Source: Ctena decussata (Eukaryota > Mollusca > Bivalvia > Lucinida > Lucinidae). From it: a stretch of 64,000 bases of DNA. The translations under genes and the position numbers were made by a program. Of the stretch, positions 21,330 to 29,129 are shown piece by piece; the first letter of the stretch is position 1, and every line of letters starts with the position of its first letter. Location of the stretch: NCBI GenBank assembly GCA_963989385.1, contig OZ022506.1, positions 62,941,434 through 63,005,433 of the forward strand, given 5' to 3'. The notes beneath the pieces are model-generated. The model saw only the letters and a list, made by a program, of their open reading frames with translations. It was not told the DNA's origin and made no database searches.

Positions 21330-21740
21330 ACTCGCCACATGTCGAGGGAAAGTGGAGGAGATGTCGCCATATCTCGTCTAAAGTCGAACATGCATCGTCA
21401 TAACTCGCATACTGTCGGGAGGTGTCTACGAGAATTTTAAACTGTTTAAAATTCTCGCCGTCCAAAGTATTCTCGTAGCGAACTCGCAACTCACTCGTAT
21501 ATTGTCGTACAACTATCGTACACATTGTCGCCTATTGTCGCACGTTCTCGTGTGTTCTCGCCGTCCCAAAGCAACAAGCGAGTTATGGCGATATAGTACG
21601 ATATAAGGCGAATTGGGTACGAGTAGCTGCGAAATATAGTACGATACTGTGCCGAATATGGGGGATTCTCCACGAGATCCTTTCGAGTATTGACGACAAT
21701 TATACGACAGTTGGCGAGTGCTTTACGAGTTCCGTTCGAG
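21330..21740. repeat. Left-arm TCG/CGA array with 10-11 bp spacing
   Basis: TCG recurs at 21484, 21495, 21505, 21516, 21528, 21538, 21548 and 21558 (mean step 10.57). Then the strand flips and CGA recurs at 21579, 21589, 21599, 21609, 21620, 21630, 21642 and 21653 (mean 10.57), continuing to about 21740. Earlier TCGs from 21332 have the same spacing with multiples of it. The bases between are not conserved, so this is a phased motif and not an ordinary tandem repeat. Confidence 0.85.
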
Positions 21741-21773
21741 TCATGATAATCCTCTATAAATATCACAGGGTAT

Positions 21774-22334
21774 AAATCTGCAGAGACTGTCCGTCATATT
21801 TGGCTTCCACCGAGACTGTCCGCGATCTCTTGCTTCCTGCTGCGACTTCTGTACATGATAAATGGCTTCCTGCAGATACTGGCCGCGTGATTCACACGGA
21901 CAGTCTCGGCAGGAAGCCATTTTCGAGGACGGTAGTCCCTGCAGATAGGCCTAGAGAGGCGCGGTAGCCGAGTGGTTAGTATGGCTCGGTTATTGTGCAG
22001 AAAGTCGCCGGAAGGTAATGAGTTCGCGGCTCACCGTCGCCATCCGACGACTGGAAAACTCTCTCTGTCGACCCAGCAGTAAATGGGTACCTTTTTCGAA
22101 TTAGGGAAGGATAAGGCAGCGAAAGGAGAGAGATGGGCTCCGCCTTTCATCAGCTGTGCCCAAGATACAGTGGGTCTCTAACCCCCACTGCCCCTATGGC
22201 TATTAGGCTATGGGAAACCTTTACCTTTTAGTCCCTGCAGGAAGCAAGATATTGCGGACAGTCTCGGCGGAAGCCAAATATGATGGACAGTCTCTGCAGG
22301 AAGCGAAAATTGGTGGACTGGTTTATACCCTGTG
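21774..22334. mobile_element. Foldback DNA element, CACAGGGTATA termini, copy 2
   Basis: Same ends and internal units as 5317-5657, with the 5-bp duplication AATAT on both sides (21769-21773, 22335-22339). It sits within the left half of the Harbinger element and is itself split by a SINE. Without the SINE it would be about 265 bp, shorter than copy 1. Confidence 0.85.
21945..22228 (+). mobile_element. tRNA-Leu-like SINE inside the foldback element
   Basis: Head with GCGCGGTAGCCGAGTGGTTA (A box) and GAGTTCGCGGCTC (B box), a 200-bp body and an end at CTTTACCTTT. Flanked by a perfect 12-bp duplication TAGTCCCTGCAG (21933-21944 and 22229-22240), which fixes both ends and shows that it landed after the foldback element. 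Confidence 0.9.
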
Positions 22335-22436
22335 AATATTAGCTATGTCATTGTCCAGCAGTTTCAATGTAAACGTCGCTGAGTTAACATCGCTGTATTC
22401 ATCATACGTTCATTTTGCGTTTATCAGTACATGATA

Positions 22437-22530
22437 ATGGCTCCCAAGAAAAAGGGAAAAGTTGCAACGAAAAAAAGGAGCTGGCACACCTCCCAGAGAT
22501 ACCCCAACGCCACTTCCTAGAAAAAGATGT
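22437..22530 (+). pseudogene. Possible second Harbinger ORF, N-terminal scrap
   Basis: ATG at 22437 reads MAPKKKGKVATKKRS, a very basic, nuclear-signal-like start, then stops after 27 codons. Autonomous PIF/Harbinger elements carry a second gene for a Myb/MADF-type DNA-binding partner. This could be its start, joined next to the transposase remnant by an internal deletion. Weak evidence: basic composition and position only. Confidence 0.25.
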
Positions 22531-22592
22531 CTAATGTGGATGAGGTACCTCCAGGGGATAGGGAGCAGCCCCAAGACACGCATTCCAGTGAG

Positions 22593-23310
22593 GACGGTAT
22601 TTTGTGCCACTCGGAACCCATACATGAGGCTCTTATGGCCTTCACCTGTGGCCAAGTACCTCAGGGTGATAGCAAGCTTCAGTCCCGGTTTCAGGGACTC
22701 TCGGTACCACGTGTCCTGTTTCAGCAGCCCAGGAGTAAGTCCCTGCTCAAGCTCTCTGAACATTTCAGGTGATACTCTCAGAAAGTTGCACTGTAAAAAC
22801 ATCCGTAGATTTTACAGTAGAATACTAGGCAACCAGCTGCCAGTCCATTTCCCGTTGTTTTTACGGCGTCTGCCTGTTGAACATATTTTGAAATCTCGAT
22901 ATGGTAGAATTATGTTACCTGACCGCACTCGAAAATATCTGTATAGAGTTGAAGGGCTATATGACCAAAACAATACCTGTCTTCGTCTATCCTGCTCTGC
23001 GTGATGATTCCGCCAACGTTTACGGGCGCCCGTAGAAATACATATAATGGAAAATGGACTGGCAGCTGGTTGCCAGGTATTCTACCGTAACATGTACGGA
23101 CATTTTTTACAGTGTGGTGAACGCTTCATGGTCTTCAGCCCGCAGTTCATGCATCAGACGATCATAGTATCCAAAGTCTTTTCGCCTCATGAATCATGGT
23201 CTGATCCAAAATTTTCTAGGAGCCCGTCTCCTCCTCCTTCTCCGCTGCAGCGGCTGGGCGAGGACAAGATCAATTTCGGCATCATCTTCCTTCAGTTCCA
23301 ACAGTAAACG
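22593..23310 (-). pseudogene. PIF/Harbinger transposase, N-terminal fragment, interrupted
   Basis: Minus strand, in order: an acidic stretch (ELKEDDAEIDLVL, near 23310), Arg-rich RRRRRRAPRKFWIRP, an in-frame stop, then FMRRKDFGYYDRLMHELRAE; a 326-bp MITE; then FLRVSPEMFRELEQGLTPGL and SLKPGLKLAITLRYLATGEG, ending FRVAQNTV at about 22593. These phrases are typical of the N-terminal part of Harbinger (HARBI1-like) transposases, which also carry a DDE nuclease core; the core is entirely missing here. With a stop, an insertion and the deletion it cannot be active. The plus-strand ORFs over the same bases (22462-23004, 22527-22772) are shadows. Confidence 0.8.
22789..23114. mobile_element. 326-bp MITE with CACTGTAAAA ends
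   Basis: Inverted ends of about 60 bp: CACTGTAAAAACATCCGTAG on the left and its counterpart ending TTTTTTACAGTG on the right, both leading inward to GGCAACCAGCTGCCAGTCC. It splits the Harbinger transposase frame between EAFT and NFLRV; the flanks suggest a 2-bp TG duplication. CACTG ends with 2-3 bp duplications occur in CACTA/EnSpm-type elements, but the class is not proven. Confidence 0.8.
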
Positions 23311-23441
23311 AAGTCTAAGAAGCCTTTTATGGAAGTTGAAGAGTCATGTTTCCCACTCGATAACCAATGAGACTATGATCATTGATCTGCGGTATTTACA
23401 AATTTATAAACACCAAAAATGCTGTAGAACTTGTACAGAAA

Positions 23442-23700
23442 TCGAATAATGTCGCACAAAGTCGAACAAGGTTCGGATGATATCGTACTACGTCGAACAA
23501 AGATCGTACTAATACCGCAATAAATCCTACCATATCGTACGAACTCGTACCTTGTCGTATAAAACTCGTATTAATTCGTACAAACTCGTAATAATATCGA
23601 ACAAGTATCGAAGCATTATCGTAGGAATGTCGAAGATACTCGTGCAAACTCGTGCTAGTTTCGTACGTTTTGGTCAGAAATATCGAAGATATTTCGTGCT
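23442..23700 (+). repeat. Right-arm TCG array with 10-11 bp spacing
   Basis: TCG at 23442, 23452, 23462, 23473, 23483, 23493, 23504, (31-bp gap), 23535, 23545, 23555, 23566, 23576, 23586, 23597, 23608, 23619, 23630, 23640, 23650 and 23661. The last 12 steps average exactly 10.5 bp, and the 31-bp gap is three steps. The words are TCGTA, TCGAA or TCGCA followed by 5-6 variable AT-rich bases. Confidence 0.9.
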
Positions 23701-24450
23701 CTACCCGTACAAATGTTTTGACAGAAAATCATTTTGTAACTCGCGGACATCCAAGCCGATTTACTGCGAGTTCAATCTCGCCGTAAATCGCCGCTTGTCG
23801 CCAGAGATATCGTGACAGTGTGACAGGGGCTTAACTGTTTGGAATATCATGATGAAACTTTCGAGCAATGTGCATGATCATAAGATGATATGTCTCATAT
23901 AAGAATGGTTGCCCCCCCCCCCCTTTCATAATTTTGCAGTATTTTTAGGATATTCCATTCACTCCATATCTCCTTAACCTTTTGAAATATTAGACTGAAA
24001 CTTTGTAGGGATGTGTATAATAATGGGTAAATGATTCCTGAGCAAGAATCTTAACTCTGGCTTACTTATTAAATTATCTGCCCTTGCATAAATTTCCTTA
24101 AATCATCCGTTCAGAATATTCTAACACAACTTGATGGTGATGTGTATATTGTCAGGGAAATGTATTAGAAGCAAGAATGGTATAGCTAGTATATTTAGTG
24201 TATGAATTACCAACTTTGTTTGACTTTGGCATTACTCAACTAAGGAGCCACTTCCCCTTGGAAGCTGATTTTTGGTATACCAACAGTATTTGATGTGTTA
24301 GATATTTAAATAATGTTGCCATCATTAGTTATAGAGTGCTTTTCCCTGTTTGTCTGCCTGTCTATCTTTTTGTAAACAGTCTTGTTCACTCTGTAACTCC
24401 TTTATGACATTAAAACGGGCGTGTTATGCGCTGCTTGCGAAGCCCTTGTT

Positions 24451-24782
24451 TTTATATTTGCATTGCTCCTTTTTAAAAAAGACGGACTAATTATGTTATG
24501 ATGGTGGTGTCCACAAGGCTGTCGCCTCTGGTCCGGCCATGGCCTGACCACTTTTTGACACGCATTATATGAATCGTCTTTTTTGTCGCATCTGCTTTAG
24601 ATAGGTGTGATATAGGAGTTCACTTTTCCGCCCGGCTGTCTGTCAGTCGGTCATTCTCTTTGTCCATCTATCCGTACGTCCTTTCGTCAACAATTATGTC
24701 GACGCAATTGTTTAAGTCCATTTTAGCAAACTATGACACTTACAGTCATCAAACGTGGCAAGAAGTTTTTCTTAGAATGTTT
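24451..24782. other. Intron, diverged repeat DNA
   Basis: No gene. From 24726 a unit (GCAAACTATGACACTTACAG) appears that recurs at about 25063 and 28499, so remnants of one more tandem-unit element are scattered here. Confidence 0.4.
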
Positions 24783-24949
24783 GGAGCGGCTGTAGTATAG
24801 TGGATAATACTCCAGATTACCAATCCAGGGGGCGCAAGATCGATATCCCTCTTCTCCGGTCTTTCGGATGAGACTTTAAACCGAGGCCCCGTCTCCATAT
24901 GACCTCGTTGTTGGTGGGACGTTAAACCCGAGTTCACTCACTCACTCAA
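24783..24949 (+). mobile_element. tRNA-derived SINE, family D, copy 2
   Basis: Head GGAGCGGCTGTAGTATAGTG, body as in copy 1 at the E1 donor, then GTTAAACCCGAGTTCACTC and a (CACT)n tail. Flanked by TCTTAGAATGT on both sides (24770-24780 and 24950-24960), a clean 11-bp target duplication. Confidence 0.9.
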
Positions 24950-24960
24950 TCTTAGAATGT

Positions 24961-26422
24961 TCTGGAGGGTTGTTGCACTTACTTGTACCCTTGACCTATA
25001 TTTTACGCTCTGCTTACTTCGTAAAATTTAGTATCCAAAATTACGTTGTCCCTAGCGTTTCTCGCAAACTATGATACGTATATTCATCAAACCTGGCGAA
25101 AAGTTTATTCTTACAACGTTCTCGATGGCTGTTGCACTTATTTTACCCTTGATCTATATTCCACGCTTTTATGAAAGAATTAGAAAAAAAAATCGCTCTC
25201 TTTCAATTAAGAGTAGCTCAAAACAGGAAGGGAGAAACAAACTTCCAGATCAGAGTGAATTCCGGTGGTGATGTAGACAGACCCATGAAGGAAGATGGAT
25301 ACCGAATAAAGATATTGATTGGACATTCATTTTATTTTACAAGCTGAAAAACCAAAAAGGGCTATAAAGTATTTTGATAAGAAGAAAAATCACCGTTTTG
25401 TTTTCCTAAAAAAACAAACAACAAAATTTTGTATTCATCACATTGTATTACATTTTTACACATTTACCTTTTAAATTCATGTCTCTAGCATATGAATGCA
25501 CTTCAAATTCAATTCTGCAAATCAAATAATCTATAATACAGGATATTTAAAACAAACAGGTGAAAAAATGCAGTTATCTTCATAATAAGTATATTTTTAC
25601 ATTTTAAAAATAAAATGCAAGAAAGTTGAATTTCATGAAAAACGTCATGAAAAATATATTCAATCGATGGGGCATGCTTATGCATATTATTTTAGTAAAA
25701 CTTACATTGCATGATACAGAAGAAAATAAAAGAAACACCAACATTTCACTGTTTCGTTTCCTAGAAAAACAATGTTTAACTTCAAAACTATCCCCAAAAC
25801 GGACGGCTCACATTCTGCACCTGCTGCAAGCACAGCCTGTCCTTGTCCTACTATTCATTTTCCTGTTATTCCGGTTCTAACATAGAGTAATACCTACAAA
25901 AATGCGCAGATGGGATGGCAACTGTGTAGCTTGAACATTTTGGTTCCTAAGGAACAGTCTAATCTCAGTTTCCACTTTTTGTACAGACCTTTCAGCCCGA
26001 AAACTTAGAATCTTTATGGTAGATATTGTAAGTGTGTGGATATACTCCACAGTTGATCGATTTCGCCATGAACAATAACTCTCTTTTGCTTAAACAGATA
26101 AAAAAAGTTATTCAATATCCAAATACCTTAAATGCCTGTCAGGATTATTTGTACAAAGTGGTGAATGTTAATAAAAGTGTTCACACTCGAATGAATTCTT
26201 GTTTTATTTTGCCTACAGGAAAGTTCAAGAAGAGCTTGTTTTGCAATATCATGATTGGTGTTGGTGAATGCAAACTTTCAAGCTTTCCATAACAGTATTT
26301 ATCATATGACTGTAATAAAGCCATGCAGTAAAAAACGATAATCCATTAGTGGATTAATATGCAAATTACGTCGTAACGTTATACGTTGACGTCCATAAAA
26401 CGTCGCGTTTCTAATGGCAAAA
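24961..26422. other. AT-rich intron, no gene supported
   Basis: Apart from a second diverged unit of the GCAAACTATGATAC repeat at about 25062-25180, I see no structure. The ORFs at 25071-25271, 25626-25880 and 26032-26292 look random. Confidence 0.4.
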
Positions 26423-26831
26423 TCATAACGTTTTAGTGCCAAATTTGCTAATAAAATGCGATTTTAGTGTCATATGATAAATAGAATCTTGCATTCGTGC
26501 TCCTGTTTTATTGAATTTATCAATCTTGTTAAGAAAAATCGATAAGATAGCCCTTATTTGATTTTTCCCCAGCTCGTTTAATGAATTTAATAATTCATGA
26601 GCACTCGCGTAAGATCCTCTACTTATTCGGCTATAAAATGCTGCGTTTCTGTCTCTAGAATGATCCCAGTCATCTATTTCAGTCTTCTGTTTAAAACTTG
26701 GTTTTCCAAAACAATCCAAAATATCTAGATTCAGCTTACAAGACTGCTGTATATCTTCGGGAATGTTTTGAAAGGGAAACACATACATCCTTTTACTGAA
26801 GAAATATGGTACATCCATCCACTCTTCTAGT

Positions 26832-28066
26832 TATGTCCCCCCACCAAAGGTGAGGGGGGACATATTGTTTTCAGTGCGGTTCCCGGTGCGTCGGCGTCAG
26901 TGTCACACTCTTGTATGCACGATATCTCTTGAACCAATGGATGGAATTTCACCAATCTTGCATGGATATATCATTAGGACAAGCTTAAGAGCTGATTAGA
27001 TTTTGGTGACCTTGACCTCATTTTCAAGATCACAGGAGGACTTAAATGGCGTGAAAATTTCTTGAATGCACAATATCTCCTGAACCAATGGGTGGAATTT
27101 CACCAAACTTGCATGGATATATCTTTAGGACAAGTTTTAGAGCTGATTAGATTTTGGTGACCTTGACTTGATTTTCAAGGTCACTGCAGGAAATAGATGA
27201 CAATTTCTTGGACCCACGGTATCTCTTGAACCAATGGATGGAATTTCACCAAACTTGCATGGATAAATCATTGGAACAGGTTTAAAAGCTGAGAAGATTT
27301 TGGTGACCTTGACCTCATTTTCAAGGTCACTGGAGGACTTAGATGACAATTTGTTGTAACCACTATATCTCCTGGACCAATGGATGGAATTTCACCAAAC
27401 TTGCATAGATACATCATTGGGACAAGTTTAAAAGCTGATTAGATTTTGGTGACCTTGACCTCATTTTTATGGTCACTGGAGGACTTAGATGACAGTTTCT
27501 TGTACCCATGATATCTCTTGAGCCAATTGATAGAATTTCACCAAACTTGCATGAATACATCATTGGGACAGGTTTAAGAGCCTATTATCATTTTGTGACC
27601 TTGACCTCATTTGCAAGGTCACTGGAGGGCTAAGATGACAGTTTCTTGTACCCATTATATCTCTTGAACCAATGGATGGAATTTCACCAGAAATTCCAAA
27701 CTTGCATGGATACATCTTTGGGACAAGTTTAAGAGCTGATAAGATTTCGGTGACCTTGACCTCATTTTCAGGGTCACTGGCAGACTTAGATGACAATTTC
27801 TTGTACTCACTATATCTCCTGAACCAATGGATGGAATTTCACCAAACTTGCATGGATACATCATTGGGACAAGTTTAAGAACTGATTAGATTTTGACCTC
27901 ATTTGCAAAGAAATAGTCATCTATGATGGATATCTTTAGAACCAGTGGCTGGATTTTTTTCCAATATTGCCTAGTATTCTTATGGTACAGGTTTTTTTAA
28001 TTCATAAGGAGGCATTGGAAATGGGCTGGTGGGGGACATCAGTTTTTCTCTGAAAACATTTCTAGT
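26832..28066 (+). mobile_element. HINE-like element, GTCCCCCCACC type
   Basis: The 5' end forms a hairpin (TATGTCCCCCCACC ... GGTGAGGGGGGACATA). The 3' end has the sub-terminal inverted repeat GGTGGGGGACAT, a small hairpin (GTTTT..GAAAAC) and ATTTCTAGTT. Between them is a tandem array (separate entry). It interrupts the coding remnant at 26423-28195. The end plan is the same as the AGCTCACC, ACGCCCG and GCCCCCACC types, though the sequences are unrelated. Confidence 0.75.
26925..27900 (+). repeat. Seven-unit tandem array, 146-bp monomer
   Basis: The phrase GAACCAATGGATGGAATTTC (or close variants) begins at 26931, 27082, 27228, 27374, 27520, 27666 and 27821. Four successive steps are 146 bp; the last is 155 because of a 9-bp internal insertion. 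Each unit also carries TGACCTTGACCTCATTTTCA followed by AGGTCACTGGAGG, i.e. opposed AGGTCA half-sites. Minus-strand ORFs starting MSSKS.SDLENEVK recur because the unit recurs. Confidence 0.9.
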
Positions 28067-28199
28067 TAAAACTTTATTTCGTTTGTGTAAACAGTATACA
28101 TGAATCACTCCTGGTAAACTATTGCCGGTACATATATCCCGACGGAGGTACTGCTTTTCACATGTGACAGGCCTCAAGAGCTGCCTGTGATTTTAGTAA

Positions 28200-29125
28200 A
28201 TTTGCAACAACATAATTTTGATAAAGTATATAAGAAAATCAAAGTGTGCTATTCGACCCTTATTTGTAAAAAAAGTTTTGTTTCACGTCATTTCCCCTAT
28301 AACTTTCCATATATGCGAAATATATAGCTTTTGATGTGGCTTTAAAGTCAGCCCAAACTACTTCTGAAGGAAAATCATCGGTACCTTTTGGTGCTAAATG
28401 CAGGTTTCTTGCATAAAAATCTGTTTATTTCCGCAGGCTGGCATTAAGAAAACATCTTGGTTCAAATACAAATGTTGAATGTTTAAGTCCATTTCTCGCA
28501 AACTTTGATACTTACAGTCATCAAACCTGACATATTTTTTTTCGTAAAATGTTCTTGAGGGATGTTATTTTTACCCTTGACCTATATTTCCCGATGTGCT
28601 GGACTCGTAAAATTTTACATCCATAATTGCGTTGAACCAATCGTTTTAGTCTATTTCTCATACTCTTTCTTTTTCCTATGATTTTTACTACTGTGGAACC
28701 GCAAGGCAGGTGTGACATAGCATTCCACGGGATTTTCGTTTTGTATCGTTTTCCATCCCTTTTTCATTTTCTTAAACGAAGACCTGAAGCATGAACCCAT
28801 CATCAAAATTATCGACAACACGTGGTTAATAATGCGACACAGTGTCATCAACAGACCAGCCTTAGCGCTTGATGCGAGATATCTACAAACATTTCAAAGT
28901 ATTAACTTGATGAGTCGGCCTGCCAAATGTTCACTGTTTAAATACCCCCAGAATGCAGTCAGAACGCATTTACAACTATTCTCGGACTTACAATTTTCTT
29001 GTGGGGGCGGGGGGGGGGGGGGGGGGGGCGGACGCGTACCTCATTTAAAGAGGGTGGGCAGGGGCAAAATCCCACCCTCCTTCTTCCACCCTTTCGTACC
29101 TTCGACACTCGTCCTGTTATTCCCA
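28200..29125. other. Intron with a G-run
   Basis: A G-run of about 25 interrupted by one C is at 29003-29030. A diverged unit (AACTTTGATACTTACAGTC) at about 28499 matches 24727 and 25063. No gene. Confidence 0.5.
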
Positions 29126-29129
29126 AAAC

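Larger units (their letters stand above)
21280..23831. mobile_element. PIF/Harbinger element, internally deleted
   Basis: Ends AGGCCCTGTCCACTGTCACG (left) and, inverted, AGCCCCTGTCACACTGTCAC (right), flanked by the 3-bp duplication TAA (21277-21279, 23832-23834). TWA target duplications and GG(C)CCTGT-type ends are hallmarks of PIF/Harbinger. The empty site is visible in the related unit at 43228-43250 (AACTCAGTAACCATTTGG). It encloses a transposase remnant, a foldback element with a SINE inside it, and a CACTG MITE. Its arms carry the 10.5-bp TCG/CGA arrays described separately. Confidence 0.85.
20795..24450 (+). mobile_element. HINE-like element (ACGCCCG type), host of the nested elements
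   Basis: Tandem units (TTTGGAATATCATGA, AAGAATGGTTGCTCCCCC, CGCCATAACT) match the intact copy at 43165-44569. The 3' end (AAACGGGCGTGTTATG, hairpin GCTTGCGAAGC, then CCTTGTT at 24450) is the same as in that copy. No 5' hairpin is visible, so the left end is lost or lies before 20795. A PIF/Harbinger element splits it at 21277-21279. Confidence 0.65.
26423..28195 (-). pseudogene. Unrecognised coding remnant split by a HINE-like element
   Basis: Two minus-strand blocks belong together. The upstream block (about 28192-28067) reads CEKQYLRRDICTGNSLPGVI and HVYCLHKRNKVL. The downstream block (26830-26423) resumes LEEWMDVPYFFSKRMYVFPF, then QNIPEDIQQSCKLNLDILDC, SYASAHELLNSLNELGKNQI and FNKTGARMQDSIYHMTLKS, and stops. 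A 1.2-kb HINE-like element lies between; depending on which T of the ambiguous junction belongs to the element, the two blocks can be in the same frame. The wording is protein-like over about 175 residues, with mixed hydrophobic, Cys and Trp content, but I do not recognise the family. It lies antisense in the host intron. It could be a retrocopy fragment or part of an unidentified mobile element. Confidence 0.45.

Noticed and set aside
22462..23004. 180-residue plus-strand ORF, longest in the window
   Set aside because: Antisense to the Harbinger transposase and runs into the CACTG MITE; the minus strand has the recognisable wording.
21330..23700. TCG arrays as a CRISPR array or ordinary minisatellite
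   Set aside because: No conserved repeat unit of CRISPR length; only three bases recur, at 10-11 bp; the context is eukaryotic.
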